From Chloroflexota bacterium (lineage in GTDB: Bacteria > Chloroflexota > Anaerolineae > 4572-78 > J111): DNA of 64,000 nt. Position 1 is the first letter of the stretch. Every line of letters begins with the position of its first letter. The notes beneath the pieces were generated by a model. The model searched no databases. It saw only the letters and a list, made by a program, of their open reading frames with translations, and was not told the origin of the DNA. Location: assembly GCA_016860845.1 (NCBI GenBank), contig BOKF01000017.1, positions 1-64,000 on the forward strand, in the 5' to 3' direction. Made by a program: the position numbers and the translations under genes. Positions 40,313 to 48,114 of the stretch are shown in pieces.

Positions 40313-40599
40313 AGCGCAAAGGTCCGAAAAAAATGTTGAGCACGCAGCGGATCGCCCTTTACCTGTCGCTAAATGTCCAGGTGCAGCGGGATAACCAGGC
40401 GGCCGAGATGCTGACTATCCCCTTACTGCCATTGACGGCGTTGCTGTTATGGGGCTGGCAGATGGAGATGGCGATCTATCGCTGGGTCAGGCAGGGGTCC
40501 GATTTGGTCAATAGGGTGGAACAGTCGCTGCGAACAGGCGCCCTGGTAAGCGTGATTGGTCTGAAAGCGGTTTTGTATGGCTTGGGAGTGGCCGGATGA
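40309..40599 (+). CDS. Small membrane protein before the FtsK-like gene
   Basis: 96 residues, basic at the start (MKRKGPKKM). A strong hydrophobic helix (MLTIPLLPLTALLLWGWQM) lies near residues 34-52, and a weaker one near the C-terminus (ALVSVIGLKAVLYGLGVAG). It overlaps both neighbours by 4 bp. As the only membrane protein just before a membrane-anchored translocase, it may be a partner in a membrane complex. No family recognised. Confidence 0.62.
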   Translation: MKRKGPKKMLSTQRIALYLSLNVQVQRDNQAAEMLTIPLLPLTALLLWGWQMEMAIYRWVRQGSDLVNRVEQSLRTGALVSVIGLKAVLYGLGVAG

Positions 40600-42107
40600 A
40601 CGAGAGCCAGAGCCAGGGCGAGGGGCGGGTTGGACTGCCGCTCTCCATCCCGGCTATCATCTCAATGCTTCTCGTTTTGGCAGTCGTAGGGATATACCTG
40701 GCTGCCGGCGAAGCGTTAGTTGATGCCCTTAGCCTGATCCTCCAGGTTGGCGGGATCAGCCTGGCCGCCAGCATCGCCTTCCTCTGTCTGATTGGGGTGC
40801 TGTATGCCGGCTGGCTGGCCTATCAACGCGGCCGGGCTGCCCAGGAAGCGCGCTGGGCTGCGGCTGCCCAACGGCGCCTGCTGGAAGCCCAGGCCCTCCG
40901 CGAGGAGCGAGACGCCCAGGTGCTGGTGGTCACGGCCAAAGCCGGTGAGCAGATCCTGATCCGGGATACCGGTCACGGCCAGTGGCGGCAGGCCCACCTG
41001 GATATGCGCCTTTATGCCAACGGCGCTGCCACCGATCCCTCGCCGCTAGAGATTGCGGTCTGGCGAGAATTCAACCGGCCTGCTTCTGTCCAACCAGTCC
41101 CGGCCCTCCCCATTGGCCAGCCGTCGTTTGAACTGCCGACCCTGGTCCGCTGGTCCGAGGTGGTCCCCGGCCAGCGAGGCGACCTGAATAATCTGATACT
41201 GGGACTGCGGCTGAATGAACAAGGGCAGCTCGCTCCGCTGACCATCTCATTGTACGAGCTGTTTCACACCATTGCCGCCGCCTCATCCGGTTGGGGCAAA
41301 TCGGCCTTCCTGTCAGCGATCCTGGCCCAACTGGCCACCTGTCCCGACCCGGTCGAACTGGTCCTGATTGACCAGCAGCTCCACGGCCTGGCCGCCTTCA
41401 AGGAGTGTGACCGGCTGCGCTACCCGATCCTCCAGCAGCCCGGCGAAATCCTCGGCGCCCTGCATGAGGTTTACGCCGAAGCGATCCAGTACCGGGCCGA
41501 CCTCTTGCGCCGCTACGACGCCGACAACCTGGCCGAGTACAACCAGAAAGCGGAGTATTTCTTGCCGCCGGTCATCGTAGCCGTAGATGAGGCCTCAGCC
41601 CTGCTGGCCGACCGGGACATCGGCCAGGTGCTCAAGAGACAAGCCTGGGAACTGCGCAAATTCGGCGTTTACCAGATGCTGGCCCTGACCAGCGCCAAAG
41701 GCACGGTCATTGACACCGACCACCGCCAGCAGTTCAGCAGCAAGGTCCAACTGCACGCCAATGACAAAAGCCAGGCCCGGCTGCTGCTCGACGCCGTCGA
41801 AGCCCTGGATTTCCCCCCCGGCCGGGCCGTGGTGGATGTGCCGGGCCTGTCCCCCGCGGTTGTCCAGACACCGTTCATCCCCAAGCGCGAACTGCGCTCC
41901 CTGCTCAAGCCGGGCGGACAGGCCCCTGCACCGCCAGTGTTGGAAGCGGAGTTAACCAAACCAACCGACAAACAGCAAGCCACACTGAATATATGGGATA
42001 GCGGTGAAAGATCAGCCTCGGCCATCGCTTTTCAGGTTTATAACGACGCGGGAGGCCGGCAAATTGAATTGGTCAACAAGACCCTGCGGAAATTTGGCCG
42101 GATTTAG
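40596..42107 (+). CDS. Membrane-anchored FtsK/SpoIIIE-like DNA translocase
   Basis: 503 residues. Two membrane helices lie at about 17-38 and 50-75, then a charged helix. The FtsK ATPase core holds Walker A at 229-236 (ASSGWGKS) and Walker B near 327-333 (IVAVDEA). A short C-terminal segment (about 455-503) resembles a winged helix. The layout, with two membrane spans and a compact motor, fits FtsK-family conjugative or plasmid-transfer proteins such as TraB/TraSA of actinomycetes, which move double-stranded DNA. It lies in a coupled series with three small genes. It is clearly smaller than a chromosomal FtsK. Confidence 0.87.
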   Translation: MNESQSQGEGRVGLPLSIPAIISMLLVLAVVGIYLAAGEALVDALSLILQVGGISLAASIAFLCLIGVLYAGWLAYQRGRAAQEARWAAAAQRRLLEAQALREERDAQVLVVTAKAGEQILIRDTGHGQWRQAHLDMRLYANGAATDPSPLEIAVWREFNRPASVQPVPALPIGQPSFELPTLVRWSEVVPGQRGDLNNLILGLRLNEQGQLAPLTISLYELFHTIAAASSGWGKSAFLSAILAQLATCPDPVELVLIDQQLHGLAAFKECDRLRYPILQQPGEILGALHEVYAEAIQYRADLLRRYDADNLAEYNQKAEYFLPPVIVAVDEASALLADRDIGQVLKRQAWELRKFGVYQMLALTSAKGTVIDTDHRQQFSSKVQLHANDKSQARLLLDAVEALDFPPGRAVVDVPGLSPAVVQTPFIPKRELRSLLKPGGQAPAPPVLEAELTKPTDKQQATLNIWDSGERSASAIAFQVYNDAGGRQIELVNKTLRKFGRI

Positions 42108-42118
42108 GCCCTCCCAGT

Positions 42119-42183
42119 CGTACCGTACCTGCCAGCAGAAGAACATAAAGTGATAGCAGCCGGTAAGTACGGTACGGTACGGT
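42119..42183. repeat. GTACCGTAC/GGTACGG inverted and tandem repeats, centromere candidate
   Basis: CGTACCGTACC (42119-42129) has a perfect inverted copy at 42171-42181. The right side also carries three tandem TACGG units (42168-42183). The repeats sit between the FtsK-like gene and the ParM-like gene, where ParR-binding centromeres of type II partition systems are normally found. Confidence 0.55.
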
Positions 42184-42264
42184 CTCAATGGATATTGTTG
42201 GTATTCGTATAGTTATATTGCTACTTGAATCAGCAGTTCAATTCATCTGGAAAGGAATTGGAAA

Positions 42265-43368
42265 ATGATCGCCACGAATGGCAACGGGAATGCTCAAGAA
42301 ACGCTGACCTACCTTGGCTATGACCCCGGCTTTTCAGCCAATAAATTTGCGTGTGTGCGGGGAGGCGAGATGGTGACCTATCTGCTGCCCTCCTCGGTCG
42401 GTGAAGCCAACCGCCAGCTTCAAAATGGCCTGTCCTTGCCTGGCGTGGTCCGGGCGACCCAGCGTACAAGTCGCCAGCCCTTCCGGGTCGTCTTTGACGG
42501 CATCGAGTACCTGGTCGGCCCCAACGTCAGCGACTACACCGAGCCAATTGATCGGCTGGATTTCAATCGCTTTAAGGATAGCCCGGAACTGCGGGCCACT
42601 TTCTATGCCGGCATCTCCCGGATCATTAACGGTGGCTCCCACCGGGTAGCCATCGCCCTGGCCCTGCCGGTCAAGGTTCTGGCCCAGGAGACCGAGGCCG
42701 AGCAGGTGGAAAAAGCGATCAAAGGCTGGCTGGTTGGCCGGCACCTTTTCAGTGTGGATGGGGTCGAGTGCGCCCTGGAGGTGGTCGGTGTCCGGGCCAG
42801 GGTGCCCCAACCGGTCGCCACCTGGTTCGACTGGGGCATGGACCTATCCGGTCAGTGGGTCCGGGGCAAACAGAGCCAGCTGGCCCCCACCCTGGTCATT
42901 GATCAGGGCTTCAACACCCTGGATGTGCTGCTGGTCTCGGGCGGGCGGATCAGCCAGCGCTTTACCGAGGGTGACACGTTAGGGATGCGCCGGGCCGCCG
43001 AGCGGCTCATCCGCTCCATTAAACACAAGTACGGGCCGGAGCTGGAACTGCACCAGGCCAGCGATTTAGTCCAGCAGGTCGTCAATGGCCAGAAGGCTGG
43101 GATTTACGTCGAAGGGCAGTTGACGGACATCACCGTCGAGGCCCGGCAGGCGCTCAAGGCGCTGGAGTCCGAGGTGTTCAACTACCTGGACCGGATGATC
43201 AAATCGAAAGAGAGCTACCACATCCTGCTGACCGGCGGCGGCGCGTTGGCGATGCGGGAGATGCTGCTCCGCCAGTTCCCCAAAGCTACCGTGATGCCTG
43301 AACCGGTGCTGGCCAATGCCCGCGGCCTGGCCAAATTGGCCGCCCGGCCTGGTTTCTTTAATAAGTAG
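42265..43368 (+). CDS. ParM-like actin ATPase
   Basis: 367 residues. The actin-fold nucleotide motifs are present: phosphate-1 LGYDPGFSANKFACV near residue 18, phosphate-2 LVIDQGFNTLDVLLV near 212, and the adenosine motif LLTGGGALAMREML near 325. This matches plasmid ParM/StbA-type proteins, which polymerise to separate plasmid copies, and not the chromosomal MreB, FtsA or DnaK families. GAAAGGAATTGG precedes the ATG. A small basic protein gene follows, as parR follows parM in plasmids. Confidence 0.85.
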   Translation: MIATNGNGNAQETLTYLGYDPGFSANKFACVRGGEMVTYLLPSSVGEANRQLQNGLSLPGVVRATQRTSRQPFRVVFDGIEYLVGPNVSDYTEPIDRLDFNRFKDSPELRATFYAGISRIINGGSHRVAIALALPVKVLAQETEAEQVEKAIKGWLVGRHLFSVDGVECALEVVGVRARVPQPVATWFDWGMDLSGQWVRGKQSQLAPTLVIDQGFNTLDVLLVSGGRISQRFTEGDTLGMRRAAERLIRSIKHKYGPELELHQASDLVQQVVNGQKAGIYVEGQLTDITVEARQALKALESEVFNYLDRMIKSKESYHILLTGGGALAMREMLLRQFPKATVMPEPVLANARGLAKLAARPGFFNK

Positions 43369-43374
43369 AGCCTC

Positions 43375-43425
43375 ATTTTTCACAAGGGGGAAAAATAAGC
43401 TCTATTTTTCTCTATTGTGAAAAAT
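43375..43425. repeat. Nested palindrome between ParM-like and ParR-like genes
   Basis: An outer pair ATTTTTCACAA (43375-43385) and TTGTGAAAAAT (43415-43425) encloses an inner pair GAAAAATA (43390-43397) and TATTTTTC (43403-43410). Both pairs are perfect. It could be an operator, a transcription-terminating structure or part of the partition site. Confidence 0.65.
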
Positions 43426-43447
43426 CAGGACCAGGAACGAGGCCTTG

Positions 43448-43714
43448 ATGTCAGGCATTGTGGGTAAATCCGGCCGGAAGCGGCGCCCCGGTAAAGTCTA
43501 TCAATTCACCTTTTTCTACCGCTTCCTGCCTGGAGAAGATCCGCCGGAACTGGCCGAGATGCTGGAAGCCATCACCCAGGCGCGGGGACGAAAGCGGCAG
43601 GACATCATTCGGGCAGCCTTATTGGGGGGTTCAGGCCAGGCCCAGGCAGCAGCGGCCCAGGTGGAGGACAGCGAGAGCAGCGCGCTTTTTACGGAAATGT
43701 TGGACGACTTTTAG
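43448..43714 (+). CDS. Small ribbon-helix-helix-like protein, ParR candidate
   Basis: 88 residues from the ATG at 43448. A basic start (SGRKRRPGK) is followed by a strand YQFTFFYRF and two helices (ELAEMLEAITQARGRKRQDIIRAALLG), which suit a ribbon-helix-helix DNA-binding fold. An acidic tail ends the protein. Its size and place after the ParM-like gene fit ParR, which binds the centromere and the ParM filament end. This is inferred from context; sequence identity to known ParR was not established. Confidence 0.6.
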   Translation: MSGIVGKSGRKRRPGKVYQFTFFYRFLPGEDPPELAEMLEAITQARGRKRQDIIRAALLGGSGQAQAAAAQVEDSESSALFTEMLDDF

Positions 43715-43763
43715 CCCGCAGGACCGGTTCACCCTCTTTCAGGAGGTTGCTTGATAAAAATAT

Positions 43764-45128
43764 CTAGTTCTGACGGATTCTGTGGTTAAAAGAAAATGAG
43801 GCAAAATTGACTGAAAAAGCGGCCAAGCTCAGACAGTCAATATGCCTCAACGCAAGTATAACCAAAAACGGTGTAATGTCACAAAAGTCAGCAAACGAAT
43901 TACTTTGCCCATTACCTGGGCTGAGTATCAAAAATTGAGCCAAGATGCGACTTCCTTTCGAGACTGGTTAGATCAGATGATGACAACTTATCCAGAATTG
44001 TTTCCGAACACCATAGCTGCCGGTTACATCCTCCATGACATTTTACCCGCTTCAGCCAAGCTGGCTGGGATACGCCTGCGCCGTATTCGACTGAAAGAGC
44101 CGGATGAGCCGACCCAGGTCTTCACGATTGCGCCCAGTGATATCCTACCCTATATGACCGGCTACACCGATGAAGTCGAGAAAGGCTTGTTTCTGCGCCG
44201 GTTCGGGGTGCCCTTTTGGGCGCTGAGTTATGTCTTTGGTCGTGATGACGGCTACTGGTATCGGCTCAGTGCTCAACTGGGTCGGTCCAACCTCGTCAGC
44301 ACAACCGTCAAAAGGTCAGATAAGTTGCCAGCCCATCTGTTGGCCGATGAAAAACACGTCCGTTTCAACGGTCACAAAGGCTACATCGCCACCACGGTGG
44401 GGGCTGATTGTATCCTGGGGGCCTCGCTCTCCTTAAGCGCTGACGAAGCGGGGCTGAAGGAGGCCTACGCTCAGTTCAAAGCCGAAGTGCTGGCGCTCGA
44501 CCCCCAGTACGAACCACAAACGGTTAATACCGATGGCTGGTTGGCGACCCAGAAAGTCTGGCAAGCTTTGTTTGTGACCATTACTGTGATCGAATGTTTC
44601 TTACACGCCTTTCTCAAAATCCGCGACCGCTGCCAGAAACGCTGGCAAGCCGTCTTCAATGACATTCAACAACAAGTTTGGGACATCTATCACGCTAGTG
44701 ATGAGCACGACTTCCGTCAGAGAATGGCCACCTTTCTTGAATGGGGCCAACAGACTGTATCTGGAACTGCCCTGGAAGCCATCGAAAAGCTAGTAGCCAA
44801 AACCGATAAGTTTGTCTTGGCTTTTGACTTTCCCCAAGCTCATCGCACCAGCAATATGATTGACCGCCATATGGATCCGCTGGCTCGCTGGCTCGACAGT
44901 ACTCGTTTCTTTCACGGTCATTGGGCTTCAGCCGAGTTACAAATTCGAGCCTGGGCCTTGTGTCACAATTTTGGGCCTTACTGCCCACGAGCTAAAGCCA
45001 GACAACAGTTCATCTCACCTGCTCACAAACTCAATGGGTTTGTCTATCACGCCAACTGGCTTCACAACTTGCTCATTTCCACCTCTGTGGCTGGCTTCAA
45101 CTCTAACCACAGAAAAACGTAGAAGTAG
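43764..45128 (+). mobile_element. Insertion sequence with DDE transposase, IR-bounded
   Basis: Imperfect 25-bp inverted repeats at 43764-43788 and 45104-45128 share CTA, TTCT and a perfect TTCTGTGGTTA. They frame the transposase 43842-45122. The transposase stop codon lies within the right repeat. No clear target duplication is seen. The exact IS family was not determined. Confidence 0.65.
43842..45122 (+). CDS. Transposase (DDE type, family not determined)
   Basis: 426 residues. Candidate catalytic acidic residues lie in LLADEKHVRFN and VNTDGWLATQKVWQ, followed by a helical region (IECFLHAFLKIRDRCQKRW) and a late segment with ASDEHDFRQRM. The general layout, with a basic N-terminus, RNase H-like core and C-terminal HRTSNMIDR stretch, matches DDE transposases of environmental bacteria. 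The frame is intact, so the element may be functional. It is placed between the ParR-like gene and the truncated secreted protein gene. Confidence 0.8.
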   Translation: MPQRKYNQKRCNVTKVSKRITLPITWAEYQKLSQDATSFRDWLDQMMTTYPELFPNTIAAGYILHDILPASAKLAGIRLRRIRLKEPDEPTQVFTIAPSDILPYMTGYTDEVEKGLFLRRFGVPFWALSYVFGRDDGYWYRLSAQLGRSNLVSTTVKRSDKLPAHLLADEKHVRFNGHKGYIATTVGADCILGASLSLSADEAGLKEAYAQFKAEVLALDPQYEPQTVNTDGWLATQKVWQALFVTITVIECFLHAFLKIRDRCQKRWQAVFNDIQQQVWDIYHASDEHDFRQRMATFLEWGQQTVSGTALEAIEKLVAKTDKFVLAFDFPQAHRTSNMIDRHMDPLARWLDSTRFFHGHWASAELQIRAWALCHNFGPYCPRAKARQQFISPAHKLNGFVYHANWLHNLLISTSVAGFNSNHRKT

Positions 45129-45182
45129 AAAACGCTATGGTAGTCAACCGCTCTTATTTCGCTAATTTTTGGCGAAGGTATT

Positions 45183-45878
45183 GTGAAGAATAGGGATTTC
45201 CGTATCGTCCAAGTTATCGTGTTACTTGTCAGCGTATCGCTGTTCGGTGGAATATTGTCCGTTAATCCCAGTCGAGCCTACACTCCGCATCAGCAACAAA
45301 GTGGAGAGACATTAATTGCCCATTTCGGCGCCGGACCTTATGCCGTTAGCTCACAGCAAGAATATGCGGGGTTAGTAACCATTACTGTTTCCGATATCGG
45401 CCAAGCATCTGGTACACAATTTAGTGATGCTTTTTACCTCCTGACAGATTATGATGGTACTCCTATTGACCCTGTGCATCCAACTCTTTCATACAACTGG
45501 GTCTTATGGATTAATGGTCAACATGCTGAGAATCTTATTCCTGGTCAACAGGTGCCTTCCTATCAAGGAGATCACACCTATACGTTCCAAATAGATGCTC
45601 CTGGTGGAAATCTAATCTTTGGTGTTGGAGATGGCTATACCGCAGATAATACAGGTAGTTATACCATCCACATAAACACCCCCTCTAGTTTAAATCCCTT
45701 CTTTTCACAGCGAGATTCTCGGTGGATAAATCATCCATTGCGTACCAATGGCATCTGTTCAGCAAATTGTAGCACTATTGGAGCTTGTGGGTGTACACTC
45801 ACTGCCGCAGCAATGCTTTTTGCCTATTATGGAGCTAATTTAACCCCGCCCCTTTCATCCCTGGTCAGTAAAAAGTAG
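45183..45878 (+). pseudogene. Secreted protein with truncated C39-like peptidase domain
   Basis: 231 residues from a GTG at 45183. A signal peptide (IVQVIVLLVSVSLFGGIL, cleaved near AYT) is followed by a beta-sandwich region (about 40-165). Then comes the start of a papain-like C39-family domain: FFSQRDSRW and GACGCTLTAAAMLFAYYG, which carries the expected catalytic Cys. The domain breaks off after LSSLVSKK at the edge of the IS4-type element, where the stop is supplied by the insertion, so the expected His and Asp are missing. It is AT-richer than the FtsK and ParM genes. It is probably non-functional. Confidence 0.75.
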
Positions 45879-47357
45879 ACAGAGGGCAGTAACAAGGTAA
45901 GAAAGAATACCTTGCTGGTGATAGCCTCATCGTTCTCATCACCGGCATCCAGTCTGAACTTTAACAGAGACGATAGATGAGCGAACAGCTCTGGTCAAAG
46001 GGTGACAGCTTGTGCAGCAGTCACACAGAGACAGGGGTCAGCCAAAGCCCCTGGTAAGTGATCAACTGGGTTGAGCCGGAATAGGGCGATGAAGTTCAAT
46101 TCCATCACTGCTGTCGGCTCGGGAGGATGGTTAGCTGTTGATCTCCCACTTGTGCAGGGGGAGCAGGGGTCATCCCAGCGAGGGGAGAGCAGCGCTGGCT
46201 GAGATTGGCCGCCGGTTAGCGTTGAAAGCAGATGGGCAGGTGCCAGCCACACAGTTGACTGCGGCGAGCATAATCCCGGCCCAAACGGAACAAGCTGTAG
46301 TCGTGGCGGTGATTGGCTTCCAACCCGGTGCGCCGACCGGAGGTGATGACCCAATGGCCCAGATGCAGTAACCACAGGGTGGCGACCGCCATGCCGATGA
46401 GCAAGCGATCTAGCCGCTGGTGATCCGCCAGTTGGCTGACTTCCAGATCAAAGCCATAGCTTTTCCAGTCACGGAAGAGGGGTTCAATCCAGAAGCGCTT
46501 GCGGCCCCAGCGCCAGGTATGGCGGGTGGTCGGACGGTGACACACCAGGTAGCGCGGGGTATCGGTTTGGTAAGTCCAATCGACCAACAGATGGACCGGA
46601 CCAAAAGCGGCCGTTTGGGTCAAGGTCAGGTGGTGGAGGTAACGCCGTTGACCGGGTTGGATGGGGATCGCGGCTAAAGCTTGCCACTGACCATCCCCGG
46701 TGTGATACAGGGTGTCGGATTTGACCCCTACTTGCCAGCCCCACTGGTGGCGGCGGCAGTACCGTTGCAACTCGACCGCCCGAAACTCCGTATCCCCTAA
46801 CAACATCACTCGTTTCGGCGCTGCCTTGGGCAGGAAGGGCTGAATTTCCTTCAGCAAGCTCTGTTGGATCTCTGCCCCTGTTCCACCGAACGGTAACACC
46901 CGCCAAGTCAAGGGAATGGCCCGATGCCTGAAGGCCAAGGCTAACAGCAGGATACTCCGTTCCTGACCCAGGTCGGTTCGATCCAGAACCAAATTCACTT
47001 CCCGGTCAGGCCAACCCTTCAACATCTGACCGACCAACGGCAGATAGTGTACCCGCTGGCTCAGCCGACTGTTGTCCAAAAATCGGTCTAAGCGTTGGAT
47101 GAGGCTTTCGCGCTGACCTTCAATCGGCAACTCCAAGGCCAAGCTTGGCAGATGACAATCCGGGCTAAAGACCAGGGCCTGGGTCAGTAAGGCCAGATTC
47201 TGAACCTGGGGTTTGGAAGCAGCCGGTAATCGTCTCTTTAGTTCAGTTGTTAAGTTACGGTATAATTGTTCTCGCATGATAGGCTCTCCTTTTGGTTAAA
47301 ATGTTTGATAGAGATGGGAGAGTCTATCATGCTAATTTATGTCAATAAAAAGTGACC
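45863..47357 (-). mobile_element. IS4-type insertion sequence between two broken genes
   Basis: The limits follow weakly matching ends, GGTCA...GACA on the left and TGTC...TGACC on the right. The alternative limits are the two copies of TAAAAAGT at 45869-45876 and 47346-47353. About 340 bp after the transposase stop (45879-46215) hold no gene. The left flank is a truncated C39-like gene and the right flank a truncated glyoxalase gene. Confidence 0.6.
46216..47277 (-). CDS. IS4-family transposase
   Basis: 353 residues. DDE-type residues fit LVLDRTDLGQ (first Asp), LLGDTEFRAVELQ (second Asp, in the usual position) and the late FWIEPLFRDWKSYGFDLE, which is the Y-R-E type signature of IS4 transposases with the catalytic Glu. 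The frame is complete and preceded by AAAGGAGAG at the start, so it should be functional. It is read leftward against its neighbours. Confidence 0.88.
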   Translation of the reverse strand: MREQLYRNLTTELKRRLPAASKPQVQNLALLTQALVFSPDCHLPSLALELPIEGQRESLIQRLDRFLDNSRLSQRVHYLPLVGQMLKGWPDREVNLVLDRTDLGQERSILLLALAFRHRAIPLTWRVLPFGGTGAEIQQSLLKEIQPFLPKAAPKRVMLLGDTEFRAVELQRYCRRHQWGWQVGVKSDTLYHTGDGQWQALAAIPIQPGQRRYLHHLTLTQTAAFGPVHLLVDWTYQTDTPRYLVCHRPTTRHTWRWGRKRFWIEPLFRDWKSYGFDLEVSQLADHQRLDRLLIGMAVATLWLLHLGHWVITSGRRTGLEANHRHDYSLFRLGRDYARRSQLCGWHLPICFQR

Positions 47358-47361
47358 GTGG

Positions 47362-48114
47362 ATGAAATCCATCTATTTTACCGATCCCGACGGCGTGATT
47401 CTCGAAATCGCCACCCTGGGGCCGGGCTGGACCGTAGACGAAGCGCCTGACCAGATCGGTACAGAGTACCGCCAACCACCGGAGGAGATGGTGGTCAACA
47501 ACCGTGATGAGGAGCGTATCAGGGCTGAAACCTGGCCCGAACCCGTCCCCGAAATTACCGCCGACATGGCCCTGCAGCAGGGCATGCATCACATCACTGC
47601 CATCGGCGCCAACATCCAGGCTACCCAGGCCTTTTTTGGCGATCTACTGGGCATGCGCCGGGTCAAAATGACCTCCAACTTCGACGACCCCAACTCGGCC
47701 CACTGGTATTGGGGCGTGGGCGAAGGCCGGCCCGGCACATTGATTACCTATTTTGAGCGCAATCCGGCCAAAACGCGCCGGGCGCAGATGGGCGCGGGCC
47801 AAACCCATCACTTTGCCCTGGCTGTACCCGACGAAGAGACCCAACTGGAATGGCGGGAGAAATTGCTCAAGGCCGGGCTGAGAGTTTCGCCGGTGATGGA
47901 CCGGGTCTACTTTAAGAGCATCTACACCAACGACCCCGACGGCCATATTGTCGAACTGGCCACCGCCGGGCCGGGCTTTCTCTTTGACGAAGATGTGGAC
48001 AAGCTGGGCCAGAGCCTCAAGCTCCCGCCCTGGCTGGAAGTCCACCGGCCCGAAATCGAGCGCCAGCTCCGGCGTGTTACCGCCATTCCCTGGCACACTC
48101 CGGAGGTGGCCTGA
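47362..48114 (+). pseudogene. Glyoxalase/ring-cleaving dioxygenase (MhqO-like), N-terminus lost
   Basis: 250 residues. The remaining reading frame starts in the last strands of a first VOC module (SIYFTDPDGVILEIATLGPG), then has a full second module with metal ligands His (near 76), His (near 149) and Glu (199). An in-frame TGA at 47353-47355 lies between it and the insertion sequence, so an N-terminal part of about 100 residues is missing. MhqO-type proteins are two-module enzymes that act on quinones or related rings. The alpha/beta hydrolase gene overlaps its end by 1 bp, as in mhqO-mhqD gene pairs. Confidence 0.8.

Larger units (their letters stand above)
37714..45862. mobile_element. Putative integrated plasmid-like element (FtsK/ParM type), right end lost
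   Basis: This is a run of genes with plasmid functions directly downstream of a tRNA gene: HTH protein, ParB-like protein, small coupled genes, FtsK-like translocase, ParM-like and ParR-like proteins, with an IS and a truncated secreted protein at the end. Base composition shifts from AT-rich (37.8-38.6 kb) to very GC-rich (40-43 kb), unlike neighbouring host genes. No integrase, relaxase or replication gene is visible and no copy of the tRNA 3' end was found on the right, so the limits and the integrated state are inferred. Confidence 0.5.

Noticed and set aside
45867..47353. TAAAAAGT copies at both ends of the IS4-type element as a target duplication
   Set aside because: The flanking genes are unrelated, so a simple insertion with duplication is unlikely. 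The short A-rich match may be chance or part of the element ends.
37714..47361. Second copy of the tRNA-Met 3' end as an attachment site
   Set aside because: No copy of the T-arm/acceptor sequence was found on the right side of the region by eye. The right border may be lost at the IS4-type element.
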